Assembly (NCBI RefSeq): GCF_002163625.1
Contig: NZ_CP020892.1
Span: 4,774,001 to 4,838,000, forward strand
Direction: 5' to 3'
DNA length: 64,000 bases
From: Pseudomonas sp. M30-35
GTDB lineage: Bacteria > Pseudomonadota > Gammaproteobacteria > Pseudomonadales > Pseudomonadaceae
Shown: positions 1 through 8,689 of the stretch, piece by piece
Position numbering within the stretch: position 1 is the first letter of the stretch
Layout of the letters: each line of letters starts with the position of its first letter
Notes under the pieces: model-generated
What the model was told of the DNA's origin: nothing
The model's database searches: none
What the model saw: the letters and a program-made list of their open reading frames with translations, nothing else
Made by a program: the position numbers and the translations under genes

Positions 1-1
1 C

Positions 2-877
2 CTGCACCCGCGCTGCTGGGACTTTATTCAGCTAACGCGTATGGACAAGCCAATCGGCATCTACTTGCTGCTCTGGCCAACCCTGTGGGCGCTGTGGGTC
101 GCGGCTGAAGGCGTGCCGAGCCTGAAGAACCTGTTTATTTTCGTCCTTGGCGTCATATTGATGCGCGCCGCTGGCTGCGTGATTAATGACTACGCTGACC
201 GCAACTTCGACGGCCACGTCAAGCGCACCAAACAACGGCCACTGGCGAGCGGCAAAATCAAACCGCGTGAGGCGCTGATCTTCTTTGCAGTGCTGGTCGC
301 GCTGAGTTTTATTCTGGTGCTGTTTACCAACGCAGCCACCATCTGGCTGTCATTTGGCGGCGTCGCACTCGCGGCGTGCTACCCGTTTATGAAGCGCTAT
401 ACCTTCTACCCGCAGGTGGTGCTGGGTGCAGCGTTTTCATGGGGTATGCCGATGGCATTCACCGCAGAAACCGGCAGCGTGCCCGCCGAAGCCTGGCTGC
501 TGTATATCGCCAACCTGCTGTGGACGGTCGCTTATGACACCTACTACGCAATGGCTGATCGCGACGACGATTTAAAGATCGGAGTTAAATCGACCGCTAT
601 TCTGTTTGGTGAGGCCGATCGCATCATCATCGTCACGCTGCAAGGCTTGGCTTTGCTGTGCTTGTTAATGGCAGCGGCACGCTTCGACCTTGGCATTTAT
701 TTCCACCTGGGATTGCTGGGCGCGGCAGGCTGTTTTGCCTGGGAGTTCTGGAGTACCCGCGAGCGTGAACCCATGGCGTGCTTCAAGGCATTTCTGCACA
801 ACCATTGGGCCGGGCTGGCAATTTTTATCGGGCTGGTTGCCGATTATGCGTTGCGCGCTGCGCCCGTGCCTGCTTGA
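2..877 (+). CDS. ubiA: 4-hydroxybenzoate polyprenyltransferase UbiA (5' end outside window)
   Basis: This integral membrane prenyltransferase attaches the polyprenyl tail to 4-hydroxybenzoate, the second committed step of ubiquinone synthesis. The frame is open from base 2 ([17 protein letters not shown]...), which matches the conserved N-terminal part of UbiA, so the ATG at 41 is an internal methionine and the true start lies upstream of the window. The first Asp-rich prenyl-diphosphate site is [10 protein letters not shown] and the second is [13 protein letters not shown]. Several hydrophobic helices lie around and after these, as expected for the family. Length from base 2 is 291 codons, so only a few residues are missing. 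In pseudomonads ubiA commonly lies just upstream of phoB, as here. Confidence 0.96.
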   Translation: MHPRCWDFIQLTRMDKPIGIYLLLWPTLWALWVAAEGVPSLKNLFIFVLGVILMRAAGCVINDYADRNFDGHVKRTKQRPLASGKIKPREALIFFAVLVALSFILVLFTNAATIWLSFGGVALAACYPFMKRYTFYPQVVLGAAFSWGMPMAFTAETGSVPAEAWLLYIANLLWTVAYDTYYAMADRDDDLKIGVKSTAILFGEADRIIIVTLQGLALLCLLMAAARFDLGIYFHLGLLGAAGCFAWEFWSTREREPMACFKAFLHNHWAGLAIFIGLVADYALRAAPVPA

Positions 878-923
878 GTTAGGAGTGCTGTAAACGGCTG
901 ATTTATCGGCGCGCTGCATTTAT

Positions 924-957
924 CTGTCATATGACTGCAATAATTCCGTTATCTAAT
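924..957 (+). promoter_or_regulatory. Pho box and -10 of the phoB promoter
   Basis: CTGTCAT (924-930), four bases, then CTGCAAT (935-941) form two 7-bp direct repeats with the 11-bp period of a PhoB operator. TCTAAT (952-957) is a good -10 hexamer starting 10 bp after the box. No -35 is needed at such activator-dependent promoters. The site lies 53 bp upstream of the phoB ATG and implies autoactivation. The same geometry recurs before pstC and pstS. Confidence 0.85.
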
Positions 958-994
958 GCAGCGCATAACAGTTGAACCTACCGAGGCCGTAATC

Positions 995-1684
995 ATGGTT
1001 GGCAAGAATATCCTGATCGTCGATGACGAAGCTCCGATCCGCGAAATGATTGCGGTCGCTCTGGAGATGGCGGGCTATGAATGCCTGGAAGCTGAAAATA
1101 CCCAGCAGGCCCATAGCATCATCGTTGACCGTAAACCTGATTTGATTTTGCTCGACTGGATGCTGCCTGGTACATCAGGTATCGAATTGGCGCGACGCCT
1201 GAAGCGGGACGAGATGACCGGGGATATTCCGATCATCATGCTCACCGCCAAAGGTGAAGAAGACAACAAGATCCAGGGCCTCGAAGTCGGCGCTGATGAC
1301 TACATCACCAAGCCGTTTTCGCCACGTGAACTGGTCGCACGCCTCAAAGCCGTGCTGCGCCGCGCAGGGCCAAGTGACAATGAAGGCCCGATCGAAATCG
1401 GCGGACTGTTACTTGATCCCGTTAGCCACCGTGTAACAATCGACGGTAAACCCGCAGAAATGGGGCCGACCGAATACCGTTTGCTACAGTTTTTCATGAC
1501 CCACCAAGAGCGCGCCTACACCCGTGGTCAGTTACTTGATCAAGTCTGGGGCGGCAACGTCTATGTTGAAGAACGCACGGTCGATGTACATATCCGCCGT
1601 TTGCGCAAAGCGCTGGGCGAGGTCTACGAAAATCTAGTACAAACCGTACGCGGCACCGGGTACCGTTTTTCCACCAAAAGCTAA
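995..1684 (+). CDS. phoB: Phosphate regulon response regulator PhoB
   Basis: OmpR-family response regulator that, once phosphorylated by PhoR, binds Pho boxes and activates phosphate-starvation genes. The receiver domain spans about residues 5-120, with acidic residues D10, D11 and phospho-acceptor D54 (in [10 protein letters not shown]) and the conserved lysine in YITKPFSP. The winged-helix DNA-binding domain fills about 130-229 and ends [10 protein letters not shown]. The ATG at 995 gives 229 residues, the usual PhoB length, and has GAGG 8-9 bases upstream. A longer in-frame reading from 956 would add 13 residues without family support and would overlap the promoter. It is preceded by its own Pho box and followed by phoR, from which it is now separated by a MITE-like insertion. 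Confidence 0.97.
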   Translation: MVGKNILIVDDEAPIREMIAVALEMAGYECLEAENTQQAHSIIVDRKPDLILLDWMLPGTSGIELARRLKRDEMTGDIPIIMLTAKGEEDNKIQGLEVGADDYITKPFSPRELVARLKAVLRRAGPSDNEGPIEIGGLLLDPVSHRVTIDGKPAEMGPTEYRLLQFFMTHQERAYTRGQLLDQVWGGNVYVEERTVDVHIRRLRKALGEVYENLVQTVRGTGYRFSTKS

Positions 1685-1766
1685 ACTTGGCTGGATGGAT
1701 CAACCCACGTCGCCAATTAATGCCTGTTGGCGATAAGCGAAAGGATTGCTTGGCGGATGAGCACTA

Positions 1767-1980
1767 GGAACTCTCTGAAAAAGGTAGCGAGCGACGGTAG
1801 TACAAGGCGCAACGACCAGCGGGAGTAACAGCCAAAGGCTGGCCCGAAGGGCGAGCGCAAGCGAGTCAAAAAATGTGAGAAAGCGGCCGGGGTCGCGCTC
1901 GACTTTAGTTGGCCTAAATGAGCATTTTGAGCAGTTTTTTAACACGGTAATATCTAGCGCAGTAGTTTTTCAGAGGTTCC
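1767..1980. mobile_element. MITE-like element inserted between phoB and phoR
   Basis: A 214-bp non-coding stretch begins GGAACTCTCTGAAAAA and ends TTTTTCAGAGGTTCC. The reverse complement of the right end, GGAACCTCTGAAAAA, matches the left end apart from one extra base, so these are terminal inverted repeats. CTA occurs directly on both sides (1764-1766 and 1981-1983), which looks like a 3-bp target-site duplication. No transposase frame is present. The inverted-repeat style and short duplication recall IS5-type elements, but the parent element was not identified. Confidence 0.82.
1972..1976 (+). promoter_or_regulatory. phoR ribosome binding site inside the MITE right end
   Basis: AGAGG lies 8 bases before the GTG start of phoR at 1985. 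It is part of the right terminal inverted repeat of the inserted element, so the insertion appears to have replaced or recreated the native translation start region. No better Shine-Dalgarno exists in the four bases left between element and start codon. Confidence 0.65.
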
Positions 1981-1984
1981 CTAG

Positions 1985-3292
1985 GTGAATAGAAACTGGC
2001 AAGGCGCTGTAGTGCGCCGCCTGCTGTTGCTGGTCAGTGCCTGCTTACTGGTCGGTTTGGTGACGGGCGAATACGCATGGGCATTGGTCATCGGCCTTGC
2101 TGGTCACCTTGGCTGGACATTGAGCCAGCTGTTGCGCCTGCACAAGTGGCTGCAAGAGCACAAACCTGACGAGCCGCCCCCCGATGGCTATGGCATGTGG
2201 GGTGAAGTTTTCGACAGTATTTATCACCTGCAACGTCGCGACCAAAAGGTTCGTGGGCGCCTGCAGGCGGTGATCGACCGCGTACAGGAATCTACCGCTG
2301 CGCTACAAGACGCAGTGATCATGCTCGATAGCAACGGCAATCTGGATTGGTGGAACATCGCCGCCGAAACCTTGTTGGGCCTGAAAACGCCACAGGACAG
2401 CGGTCAGCAAATTACCAATCTGGTGCGTGACCCACGCTTTAAAGAATACTTCGAGGGCAATAATTTTCATGAGCCCCTCGACTTGCCGTCACCGCTGACG
2501 GATCGACGTCGACTGCAATATCAGATCACCCGTTACGGCAATCATGAACACTTGATGCTAGTGCGCGATGTCACCCGTTTGCATCAACTTGAGCAGATGC
2601 GCAAAGACTTCGTCGCCAACGTTTCCCATGAGCTGCGCACACCGCTGACAGTAATCGCCGGTTATTTAGAAACCTTGCTCGACAACGTTGAAGCCGTTAA
2701 CCCGCGCTGGGTCCGTGCGCTGCAACAGATGCAGCAGCAAGGTGGGCGCATGCAGAACTTGCTCAATGACCTGCTGTTGCTGGCTAAGCTGGAAGCCACG
2801 GACTACCCGTCAGACAATCATCCAGTGGCCGTTGATGCGATGCTGCAATCGATCCAGAGCGATGCTCTGGCGCTGTCTGGGGAACGTAAACATGAAATCA
2901 CCCTGGAAGTGGACCCGCAGCTAAAACTAAAAGGCAGCGAAGCGGAACTGCGCAGCGCGTTTTCCAACCTGGTGTTCAATGCGGTGAAGTACACGCCTGA
3001 CCAAGGCAAGATTCATATTAGCTGGTGGGTTGATCCCAGCGGCGCCCATCTCTCGGTGCATGACACTGGCCACGGCATCGAAGCCAAACACCTGCCGCGC
3101 CTGACCGAACGTTTTTATCGAGTGGACTCCAGCCGCGCCAGCAACACCGGCGGTACAGGGTTGGGCCTGGCCATCGTCAAGCACGTACTGTTGCGCCACC
3201 GTGCGTTGCTCGAGATCAGCAGCACTCCGGGCAAGGGCAGTACCTTTACCTGCAATTTCCCGCCCATGCAGGTCGTGCGTCCAAACCTCTAG
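1985..3292 (+). CDS. phoR: Phosphate regulon sensor histidine kinase PhoR
   Basis: Inner-membrane sensor kinase that works with PstSCAB/PhoU to detect phosphate sufficiency and phosphorylates PhoB. Two hydrophobic segments (about residues 10-25 and 27-45) anchor the N-terminus with almost no periplasmic loop, typical of PhoR. A PAS-like region (about 95-190) follows, then the HisKA domain with the phospho-acceptor H215 in VSHELRTPL, and the HATPase domain with the N box near VFNAVKYTP and G boxes DTGHGI and GGTGLGLAIVKH. Length is 435 residues. The GTG start at 1985 gives the conserved pseudomonad N-terminus MNRNWQGA. The MITE ends five bases before it, so phoR expression must rely on read-through from phoB or on sequences within the element. 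Confidence 0.96.
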   Translation: MNRNWQGAVVRRLLLLVSACLLVGLVTGEYAWALVIGLAGHLGWTLSQLLRLHKWLQEHKPDEPPPDGYGMWGEVFDSIYHLQRRDQKVRGRLQAVIDRVQESTAALQDAVIMLDSNGNLDWWNIAAETLLGLKTPQDSGQQITNLVRDPRFKEYFEGNNFHEPLDLPSPLTDRRRLQYQITRYGNHEHLMLVRDVTRLHQLEQMRKDFVANVSHELRTPLTVIAGYLETLLDNVEAVNPRWVRALQQMQQQGGRMQNLLNDLLLLAKLEATDYPSDNHPVAVDAMLQSIQSDALALSGERKHEITLEVDPQLKLKGSEAELRSAFSNLVFNAVKYTPDQGKIHISWWVDPSGAHLSVHDTGHGIEAKHLPRLTERFYRVDSSRASNTGGTGLGLAIVKHVLLRHRALLEISSTPGKGSTFTCNFPPMQVVRPNL

Positions 3293-3418
3293 TGCGCTAG
3301 TTTTAGACGCGATCTAAATACCACTCATGGGCTGTAATGTAATTTAGTCTGATAGCAGGCTTGCAAAGCTCAACCTGTGCCCCCAACCTTTAGCGGTCAT
3401 TAGTTATTTGAACCCTAT

Positions 3419-4771
3419 ATGGACCCCTCGACTGGTTACCTTGATACAAGCTACTTTGCCGACTTTGGCCTCATTCTGTTCGCTCTGTTTCTGGTTCTGC
3501 TCAACGGCTTCTTCGTTGCCGCAGAATTCGCCATGGTCAAACTGCGCTCGACAAAAGTTGAAACAATCGCTGCCCAACATGGCTGGCGCGGGCATATCCT
3601 GCGCACGGTACATAACCAGTTAGATGCCTATCTATCTGCCTGCCAGCTGGGTATCACCCTCGCCTCCCTTGGCCTTGGTTGGGTAGGTGAACCGGCGTTT
3701 GCGCACGTACTCGAACCGTTACTGGCAAACGTGGGCATCGAATCACCCAAGCTGGTGAGCGGCATCGCTTTTTTCAGCGCGTTCTTCATCATCTCTTACT
3801 TGCACATTGTCGTCGGTGAGCTGGCCCCAAAATCATGGGCGATTCGTAAACCCGAGCTGTTGTCGCTGTGGACAGCTGGGCCGCTCTACCTGTTTTACTG
3901 GGCAATGTATCCCGCCATTTTCCTGCTAAACGCCAGCGCCAACGCTATCTTGCGCATCGCGGGCCAAGGTGAGCCGGGCTCACACCACGAGCACCATTAC
4001 AGCCGTGACGAGCTCAAGCTGATCCTGCACTCGAGCCGCGCCAGCGACCCGAGCGATCAAGACATGCGCGTGCTGGCCTCAGCCGTTGAGCTGGGTGAGT
4101 TGGAGGTTGTCGATTGGGCAAACTCGCGTGAAGACCTGGTCTACATCGACCTGAACGCGCCGCTGGATCAAGTATTCAGCGTATTTCGCCGTCATAAGTA
4201 CAGCCGCTACCCCGTATTCGACGAGGACCAAGGCGAATTTGTTGGCGTGCTGCACATCAAAGACCTGCTGCTGCATTTATCGTTACTGGAAATGCTGCCC
4301 TCTGCGCTAAAGGTTGGCGAATTGATGCATCCGCTGGAGCGGGTCGGCCGCCATATGCCGCTGTCCGCCCTGCTGGAGCAGTTTCGCAAGGGTGGCTCAC
4401 ACTTCGCATTGGTCGAAGAAGCAGACGGCAAAGTCATTGGCTACCTAACCATGGAAGACGTACTCGAGGCCCTGGTTGGCGATATTCAAGACGAACACCG
4501 CAAAACCGAACGCGGCATCCTCGCCTACCAGCCTGGCAAGCTATTGGTGCGCGGCGACACACCGCTGTTCAAGGTCGAGCGCTTGCTTGGCATTGACCTT
4601 GACCATATCGAGGCTGAGACCCTTGCTGGGTTGATCTACGAGACGCTCAAGCGCATGCCGGAAGAGGAAGAAGTACTTGAAGTGGAAGGTCTGCGCATCA
4701 TCGTCAAAAAGATGAAAGGACCGAAGATCGTTCTGGCGAAAGTGCTGCAGCTGAACGACTCGCAGGAATAG
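3419..4771 (+). CDS. CNNM/CorC-type membrane protein with CBS pair (hemolysin-like family)
   Basis: Inner-membrane protein of the family often annotated as hemolysin or CorC/HlyC. Members are linked to divalent cation, mainly magnesium, transport or homeostasis. The N-terminal DUF21 transmembrane domain covers about residues 1-190 and starts with the family hallmark LNGFFVAAEFAMVKLRSTK. A pair of CBS domains (about 215-345) follows, then a C-terminal CorC_HlyC domain (about 360-445) with LIYETLKRMPEEEE. Length 450 is normal. The ATG at 3419 has no strong Shine-Dalgarno but matches the expected N-terminus. In P. aeruginosa the homologue also lies between phoR and the M23 peptidase gene. A direct role in haemolysis is not implied. 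Confidence 0.9.
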   Translation: MDPSTGYLDTSYFADFGLILFALFLVLLNGFFVAAEFAMVKLRSTKVETIAAQHGWRGHILRTVHNQLDAYLSACQLGITLASLGLGWVGEPAFAHVLEPLLANVGIESPKLVSGIAFFSAFFIISYLHIVVGELAPKSWAIRKPELLSLWTAGPLYLFYWAMYPAIFLLNASANAILRIAGQGEPGSHHEHHYSRDELKLILHSSRASDPSDQDMRVLASAVELGELEVVDWANSREDLVYIDLNAPLDQVFSVFRRHKYSRYPVFDEDQGEFVGVLHIKDLLLHLSLLEMLPSALKVGELMHPLERVGRHMPLSALLEQFRKGGSHFALVEEADGKVIGYLTMEDVLEALVGDIQDEHRKTERGILAYQPGKLLVRGDTPLFKVERLLGIDLDHIEAETLAGLIYETLKRMPEEEEVLEVEGLRIIVKKMKGPKIVLAKVLQLNDSQE

Positions 4772-4780
4772 GCTCGATTT

Positions 4781-4802
4781 GCAGCGCCGACTCAGGCGCT
4801 GC
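4781..4802. terminator. Short hairpin between convergent genes
   Basis: GCAGCGCC and GGCGCTGC form a perfect 8-bp stem around a GACTCA loop in the 51-bp space between the convergent CBS-protein and M23 genes. There is no T-run on either side, so it is at best a weak bidirectional terminator or a 3'-end stabiliser. Confidence 0.4.
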
Positions 4803-4822
4803 ATACCCTTGAAGGCAAAGGT

Positions 4823-5719
4823 TTAATCGCCGCCCACGGCGAAGTTCGGCAAGGTATTCACCGGCTGTGAGAAGTCGAAGGGAATCGACTCCAGCGCCAA
4901 GCCTACGTTTCGCTGAATCACAAAGTGCAAGTGCGGGCCGGTGCTGTTGCCGGTATTACCCGATAGCGCCAGCGGTGTGCCGACATTGACGTGAGTGCCC
5001 TCAGCAACTTTGACCGAGCCCTTCATCAAGTGCAGGTACACCCCCATGGTGCCGTCTTTGTGCAGAACTCGCACAAAGTTACCCGATGGATTGTTACCAC
5101 GCCCGGTCTGATGATTCTCTATTTTGACCACCACACCAGAGCGCGCGGCCACGATAGGCGTGCCTTCAGGCATGGCGATATCTAAGGCGTAGCGACCTTT
5201 TGGGCCGAAGTGGCTGTACTTGCCGTTAGCGCCCTGACTCAAATTGAACGGACCACCGCGCCAAGGCAACGGATAGTTCTTTTGCGTAGGAATCAGCCGC
5301 GGGTCACCCATGGCGTAGCGCAGTTTGGTTTTGTAGTGCAGCGGCTTGCCGGCATCCATCGGCGCCAGCGTGGCCAAACGGATCTTGCTACGCGGCGCGA
5401 GAATCCAACTGATTGGCTTCTCAGGAACACCTACGGCGTTCTCGGCATTATTGATGCTCAACTCAATCTGCACCGGTGCATAGAGGTCGTTGCGCACCAA
5501 CAGGGTTTCACCTGCGGCATGCTTGAGGGTTTCCAGCTTTACCTCGCGGGCGAGGCTCTCAACCATGCGGTCACGAAACACAAACACCTGCGCACCGGCT
5601 GCCTTTTGGTCGGTGTAGGTCACCACACCATTGGCATCGGTGTACTTGTAGATTGTGATGGCCGCAGCATCAACGGCCACAGTCATAAAACTGAAGAGAA
5701 GTAGTAAGCGCCCTAGCAT
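4823..5719 (-). CDS. Exported M23-family (LytM) metallopeptidase with DUF4124-like N-terminus
   Basis: Predicted periplasmic cell-wall endopeptidase of the LytM fold. Residues 1-18 form a Sec signal ending around VAVDA. A DUF4124-like segment (IYKYTDANGVVTYTDQKAA, about 22-40) follows. The M23 domain is C-terminal (about 165-280): RYALDIAMPEGTPIVAARSG carries the aspartate of the zinc site and GPHLHFVIQRN carries the HLH motif, with YLHLMKGS between. It may cut peptidoglycan cross-links or act as an amidase activator, since many LytM proteins are regulators. It lies on the opposite strand to the upstream CBS gene and is co-directional with the response regulator gene upstream. The start at 5719 has only a weak Shine-Dalgarno. 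Confidence 0.88.
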   Translation of the reverse strand: MLGRLLLLFSFMTVAVDAAAITIYKYTDANGVVTYTDQKAAGAQVFVFRDRMVESLAREVKLETLKHAAGETLLVRNDLYAPVQIELSINNAENAVGVPEKPISWILAPRSKIRLATLAPMDAGKPLHYKTKLRYAMGDPRLIPTQKNYPLPWRGGPFNLSQGANGKYSHFGPKGRYALDIAMPEGTPIVAARSGVVVKIENHQTGRGNNPSGNFVRVLHKDGTMGVYLHLMKGSVKVAEGTHVNVGTPLALSGNTGNSTGPHLHFVIQRNVGLALESIPFDFSQPVNTLPNFAVGGD

Positions 5720-5876
5720 ATCGATTCGGATCTTATGTTTTTCTGATTGTCCGGATTAGGCAGACTAGCAGTAGCGTAAGCGTGGAACGAGATGCTTTGT
5801 ACGAAGATGTGCACTGTATCTCGACCATAGCCGACGATCGGTCGTCCACAGCCCAGACCTCAGTTCATGCAGGCAG

Positions 5877-6767
5877 CTAGCCGCCGGGGGTGAAGTGTTT
5901 TTGCGCAGTACCGCGGGCAATAAGTCGCGACAAGTAGTCGAGCTTTTGCGGGTCACTGTCAACAAAGCGCAGGGTCAGTTGCAACCATTCGCTGTCAGGT
6001 TTCGGCTCAAACGCCGCAACCGCATGCAAATAACCATTGAGCCGGGCAACCTCTGAGCTATCACCCTGCTCCAGGTCAAGCACAGCGCTTTCCAGCACTT
6101 GCGGCAATAGTTGCCCGCGCTTGACCAGCAACTGCGCTTCTTTGAGGCTTAGCGCCTTGATCGCACAGGGCATGCTGCCACCCGGTAAACGCAAGCTGCC
6201 CTGCCCTCGACCAGAAGGTGCTGCTGCGGGTTTGGCGGTCGGTGTCGGTGCTGCAAATCCAGGGGCAGGAGCCACTGGCTGGCTAGGTTTGATCACCTCA
6301 GCCTTACCACCGGTCAAGGCCGATAAAGAGTCATTGGCGAATGCATTGCTGGCAGGTTTTTGGCTCGGAGCGAAGGCCTCAAGCTTGCCGGCGCGATGCA
6401 GGGCTTTTTTGACCTTGGTGACCAATTGTTCGTTGGAGAATGGTTTGCCGATGAAATCTGACACCCCAGCCTGAATGGCCTGAACCACGTTTTCTTTATC
6501 ACCACGGCTGGTGACCATGATAAACGGTGTGGTCTTCAAGCTATCTTGCTCACGACACCAAGTGAGCAATTCAAGCCCGGACATTTCTGGCATTTCCCAG
6601 TCGCACAGAATCAAATCAATCGTCTGTTTGCTCAGCAATTGCAGCGCTTTACGACCGTTCACAGCCTCTTCAATCTGCACACCGGGAAAGTGATCGCGCA
6701 GACCTTTTTTGACTAAATCACGAATAAAACTTGCATCATCCACAATCAAAACACGGACTTTACTCAT
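5877..6767 (-). CDS. CheY-like response regulator with uncharacterised C-terminal domain
   Basis: Residues 1-125 are a standard receiver domain: D10 and D11 acidic pair, phospho-acceptor D56 in LILCDWEMPEMSG, and the conserved lysine in FIGKPFSNEQL. A Pro/Ala-rich linker (about 135-185) leads to a roughly 100-residue C-terminal region without an HTH, GGDEF, EAL or HD motif that I can recognise, so the output is probably protein-protein. The ATG at 6767 has GAGGGG about 8-9 bases upstream and starts directly with MSKVRVLIVDD; a longer in-frame start at 6797 adds ten residues without support. Its position between phoU and the M23 peptidase matches the pseudomonad order, which suggests a conserved but undefined link with the Pho locus. 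No cognate kinase is adjacent. Confidence 0.9.
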   Translation of the reverse strand: MSKVRVLIVDDASFIRDLVKKGLRDHFPGVQIEEAVNGRKALQLLSKQTIDLILCDWEMPEMSGLELLTWCREQDSLKTTPFIMVTSRGDKENVVQAIQAGVSDFIGKPFSNEQLVTKVKKALHRAGKLEAFAPSQKPASNAFANDSLSALTGGKAEVIKPSQPVAPAPGFAAPTPTAKPAAAPSGRGQGSLRLPGGSMPCAIKALSLKEAQLLVKRGQLLPQVLESAVLDLEQGDSSEVARLNGYLHAVAAFEPKPDSEWLQLTLRFVDSDPQKLDYLSRLIARGTAQKHFTPGG

Positions 6768-6863
6768 CAACCACCCCTCATCTACCGTACCTAGCATAGT
6801 CCGGGTGGATGGCTAAAGGCCAACAGACAATTACTCTGCGGCCATCAGCGCGAGTAAAGCGGA

Positions 6864-7595
6864 CTACTTATCTTTACCTGTGCCTTCTACTTCTTCCTGC
6901 ATGCGCTTGAGGCCGATGTGCTTAACGTCAGTGCCGCGTACGAGGTAGATAACCAGCTCAGCGATGTTACGGGCGTGGTCGCCAATCCGCTCCAGCGAAC
7001 GCAAGGCCCAGATGATGTTCAGAACGCGGGCGATTGAGCGCGGGTCTTCCATCATGTAAGTCACCAGCTCACGCAATGCGGTTTTGTATTCGCGATCGAC
7101 CGTTTTGTCGTACTGCGCCACAGACAGAGCCAGATCCGCGTCGAAGCGAGCAAAGGCATCAAGCGCCTCCTGCACCATCTTGCGTACCTGACCGCCGATG
7201 TGACGTACTTCGACGTAACCGCGCGGCGCTTCGCCTTCCTCACATAGAAGAATGGCGCGCTTGGCGATTTTGGTCGCCTCATCACCGATACGCTCCAGGT
7301 CGATGACCGACTTGGAGATGCTGATGATCAAACGCAGGTCAGAAGCAGCCGGCTGACGACGAGCCAGAATGCGCACGCACTCTTCGTCGATGTTGCGCTC
7401 CATCTGATTGATCTGGTCATCGATTTCGCGCACTTGTTGAGCCAGACCAGAGTCGGCTTCAATCAGCGAGTTGACCGCATCATTGACTTGCTTCTCAACC
7501 AAACCGCCCATCGCCAAAAGGTGGCTGCGCACCTCTTCCAACTCGGCATTGAACTGCTGAGAAATGTGATGAGTAAGACTGTCTTTATTAATCAT
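6864..7595 (-). CDS. phoU: Phosphate signalling regulator PhoU
   Basis: Peripheral cytoplasmic protein that links the Pst transporter to PhoR and represses the Pho regulon when phosphate is plentiful. The protein is two repeats of a three-helix bundle, each with a metal-binding signature: the first around SKSVIDLERIGDEATKIAKRA, the second around RSLERIGDHARNIAELVIYL. Length is 243 residues. The ATG at 7595 has AAGGG seven bases upstream. An in-frame TTG two codons earlier (7601) would sit on top of that site and is rejected. The gene follows pstB after a 196-bp spacer holding a large palindromic repeat, and is transcribed in the same direction. Confidence 0.97.
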   Translation of the reverse strand: MINKDSLTHHISQQFNAELEEVRSHLLAMGGLVEKQVNDAVNSLIEADSGLAQQVREIDDQINQMERNIDEECVRILARRQPAASDLRLIISISKSVIDLERIGDEATKIAKRAILLCEEGEAPRGYVEVRHIGGQVRKMVQEALDAFARFDADLALSVAQYDKTVDREYKTALRELVTYMMEDPRSIARVLNIIWALRSLERIGDHARNIAELVIYLVRGTDVKHIGLKRMQEEVEGTGKDK

Positions 7596-7696
7596 GCTCA
7601 AGCCCTTGCGACGCGAAATTAGTTAAATACAAAAAACGGGTTACTGACTGCCTGGCGCTCTTAACCCAGACATTCTGTAGGTACCGGCCCTTGCAA

Positions 7697-7774
7697 GGTG
7701 GCGCTGAGCAAGAAGGCGGTCCGCAGACAGTACGAGTAGTACGGCAAGGCCCGCCGGCGCAGTTCAGCGTCACC
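7697..7774. repeat. 78-bp palindromic intergenic repeat between pstB and phoU
   Basis: The outer arms GGTGGCGCTGA (7697-7707) and TCAGCGTCACC (7764-7774) pair with one mismatch. Inner arms GGCGGTCC (7715-7722) and GGCCCGCC (7748-7755) pair with one mismatch, and GTAC pairs with GTAC around GAGTA at the tip (7730-7742). The whole looks like one long imperfect hairpin of the REP/palindromic-unit type that is scattered through pseudomonad genomes. It could stabilise the 3' end of pstB mRNA or lower read-through into phoU. Confidence 0.75.
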
Positions 7775-7791
7775 AGGCATGGCCGGAGCGA

Positions 7792-8622
7792 TCAACCGTA
7801 GCGACCGGTGATGTAATCCTCAGTCTGCTTCTTGTCTGGGTTAGTGAACAGCGTATCGGTGTCGCCGTACTCGATCAGTTTGCCCATGTACATAAACGCG
7901 GTGTAGTCGGAAACCCGCGCTGCTTGCTGCATGTTGTGGGTCACGATAACGATGGTGTATTTGGATTTCAGCTCGTAGATCAGCTCTTCGACTTTCAGCG
8001 TCGAGATCGGATCGAGTGCCGAACATGGCTCATCCAACAACAAGACTTCTGGTTGCACCGCTACGGTACGCGCAATCACCAGACGTTGCTGCTGACCGCC
8101 GGACATTCCCAGCGCGGACTCGTGCAGACGGTCTTTGACCTCATCCCACAGGGCTGCACTTTTCAGAGCCCACTCAACGGTCTCATCAAGCACGCGCTTC
8201 TGGTTCACCCCTTGAATACGCAGGCCGTAAACCACGTTTTCATAAATGCTTTTAGGGAATGGGTTTGGCTTCTGAAACACCATGCCAACGCGACGACGCA
8301 AGTCAGCGACATCTTCGCCTTTGCGGTAGATGTTGGTGCCATCAAGGTTCACTTCACCCTCAACACGGCAGCCATCAACCAAATCATTCATCCGGTTGAA
8401 GGTACGCAGCAGTGTCGATTTACCGCAACCAGACGGCCCAATAAATGCGGTAACGCGCTGCTTGGGGATGTTCATTTTGACATCGAACAGTGCTTGTTTT
8501 TCACCGTAGTACAGGTTCAAACCCGGTACATGGATGGCGGTGGTTTCTTTGTTCAAATCTAAGCTTTGCTTTTCACGGCCAAGAGCTGAGATGTCGATAC
8601 CGTGTGTCGTTCCGTGCTGCAT
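7792..8622 (-). CDS. pstB: Phosphate ABC transporter ATP-binding protein PstB
   Basis: ATPase subunit that powers high-affinity phosphate import through PstA/PstC at the cytoplasmic face of the inner membrane. The Walker A motif GPSGCGKST is at residues 62-70, the ABC signature MSGGQQQRL is near 170, Walker B is [12 protein letters not shown] and the switch histidine is in VIVTHNM. Length 276 is normal for the pseudomonad protein, which carries an N-terminal extension of about 25 residues relative to E. coli. The ATG at 8622 has AGGGAG six bases upstream. It is separated from pstA by 67 bp, in the same direction. PstB also takes part in phosphate signalling with PhoU. Confidence 0.97.
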   Translation of the reverse strand: MQHGTTHGIDISALGREKQSLDLNKETTAIHVPGLNLYYGEKQALFDVKMNIPKQRVTAFIGPSGCGKSTLLRTFNRMNDLVDGCRVEGEVNLDGTNIYRKGEDVADLRRRVGMVFQKPNPFPKSIYENVVYGLRIQGVNQKRVLDETVEWALKSAALWDEVKDRLHESALGMSGGQQQRLVIARTVAVQPEVLLLDEPCSALDPISTLKVEELIYELKSKYTIVIVTHNMQQAARVSDYTAFMYMGKLIEYGDTDTLFTNPDKKQTEDYITGRYG

Positions 8623-8689
8623 GGGATGCTCCCTACGCTAACAATTTGTTGATCGGGGCTGCACACAGCGGCGCAGCCCACCAAAATTC

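Noticed and set aside
1711-1732. Hairpin CGCCAA/TTGGCG after phoB as a terminator
   Set aside because: Stem of 6 bp with a 10-base loop and no T-run; phoR must be read through from phoB, so termination is unlikely.
3332-3345. Possible Pho box upstream of the CBS-domain membrane protein (CTGTAAT followed by GTAA)
   Set aside because: Only the first 7-bp half matches; the second half reads TTTAGTC and no -10 lies 10 bp downstream.
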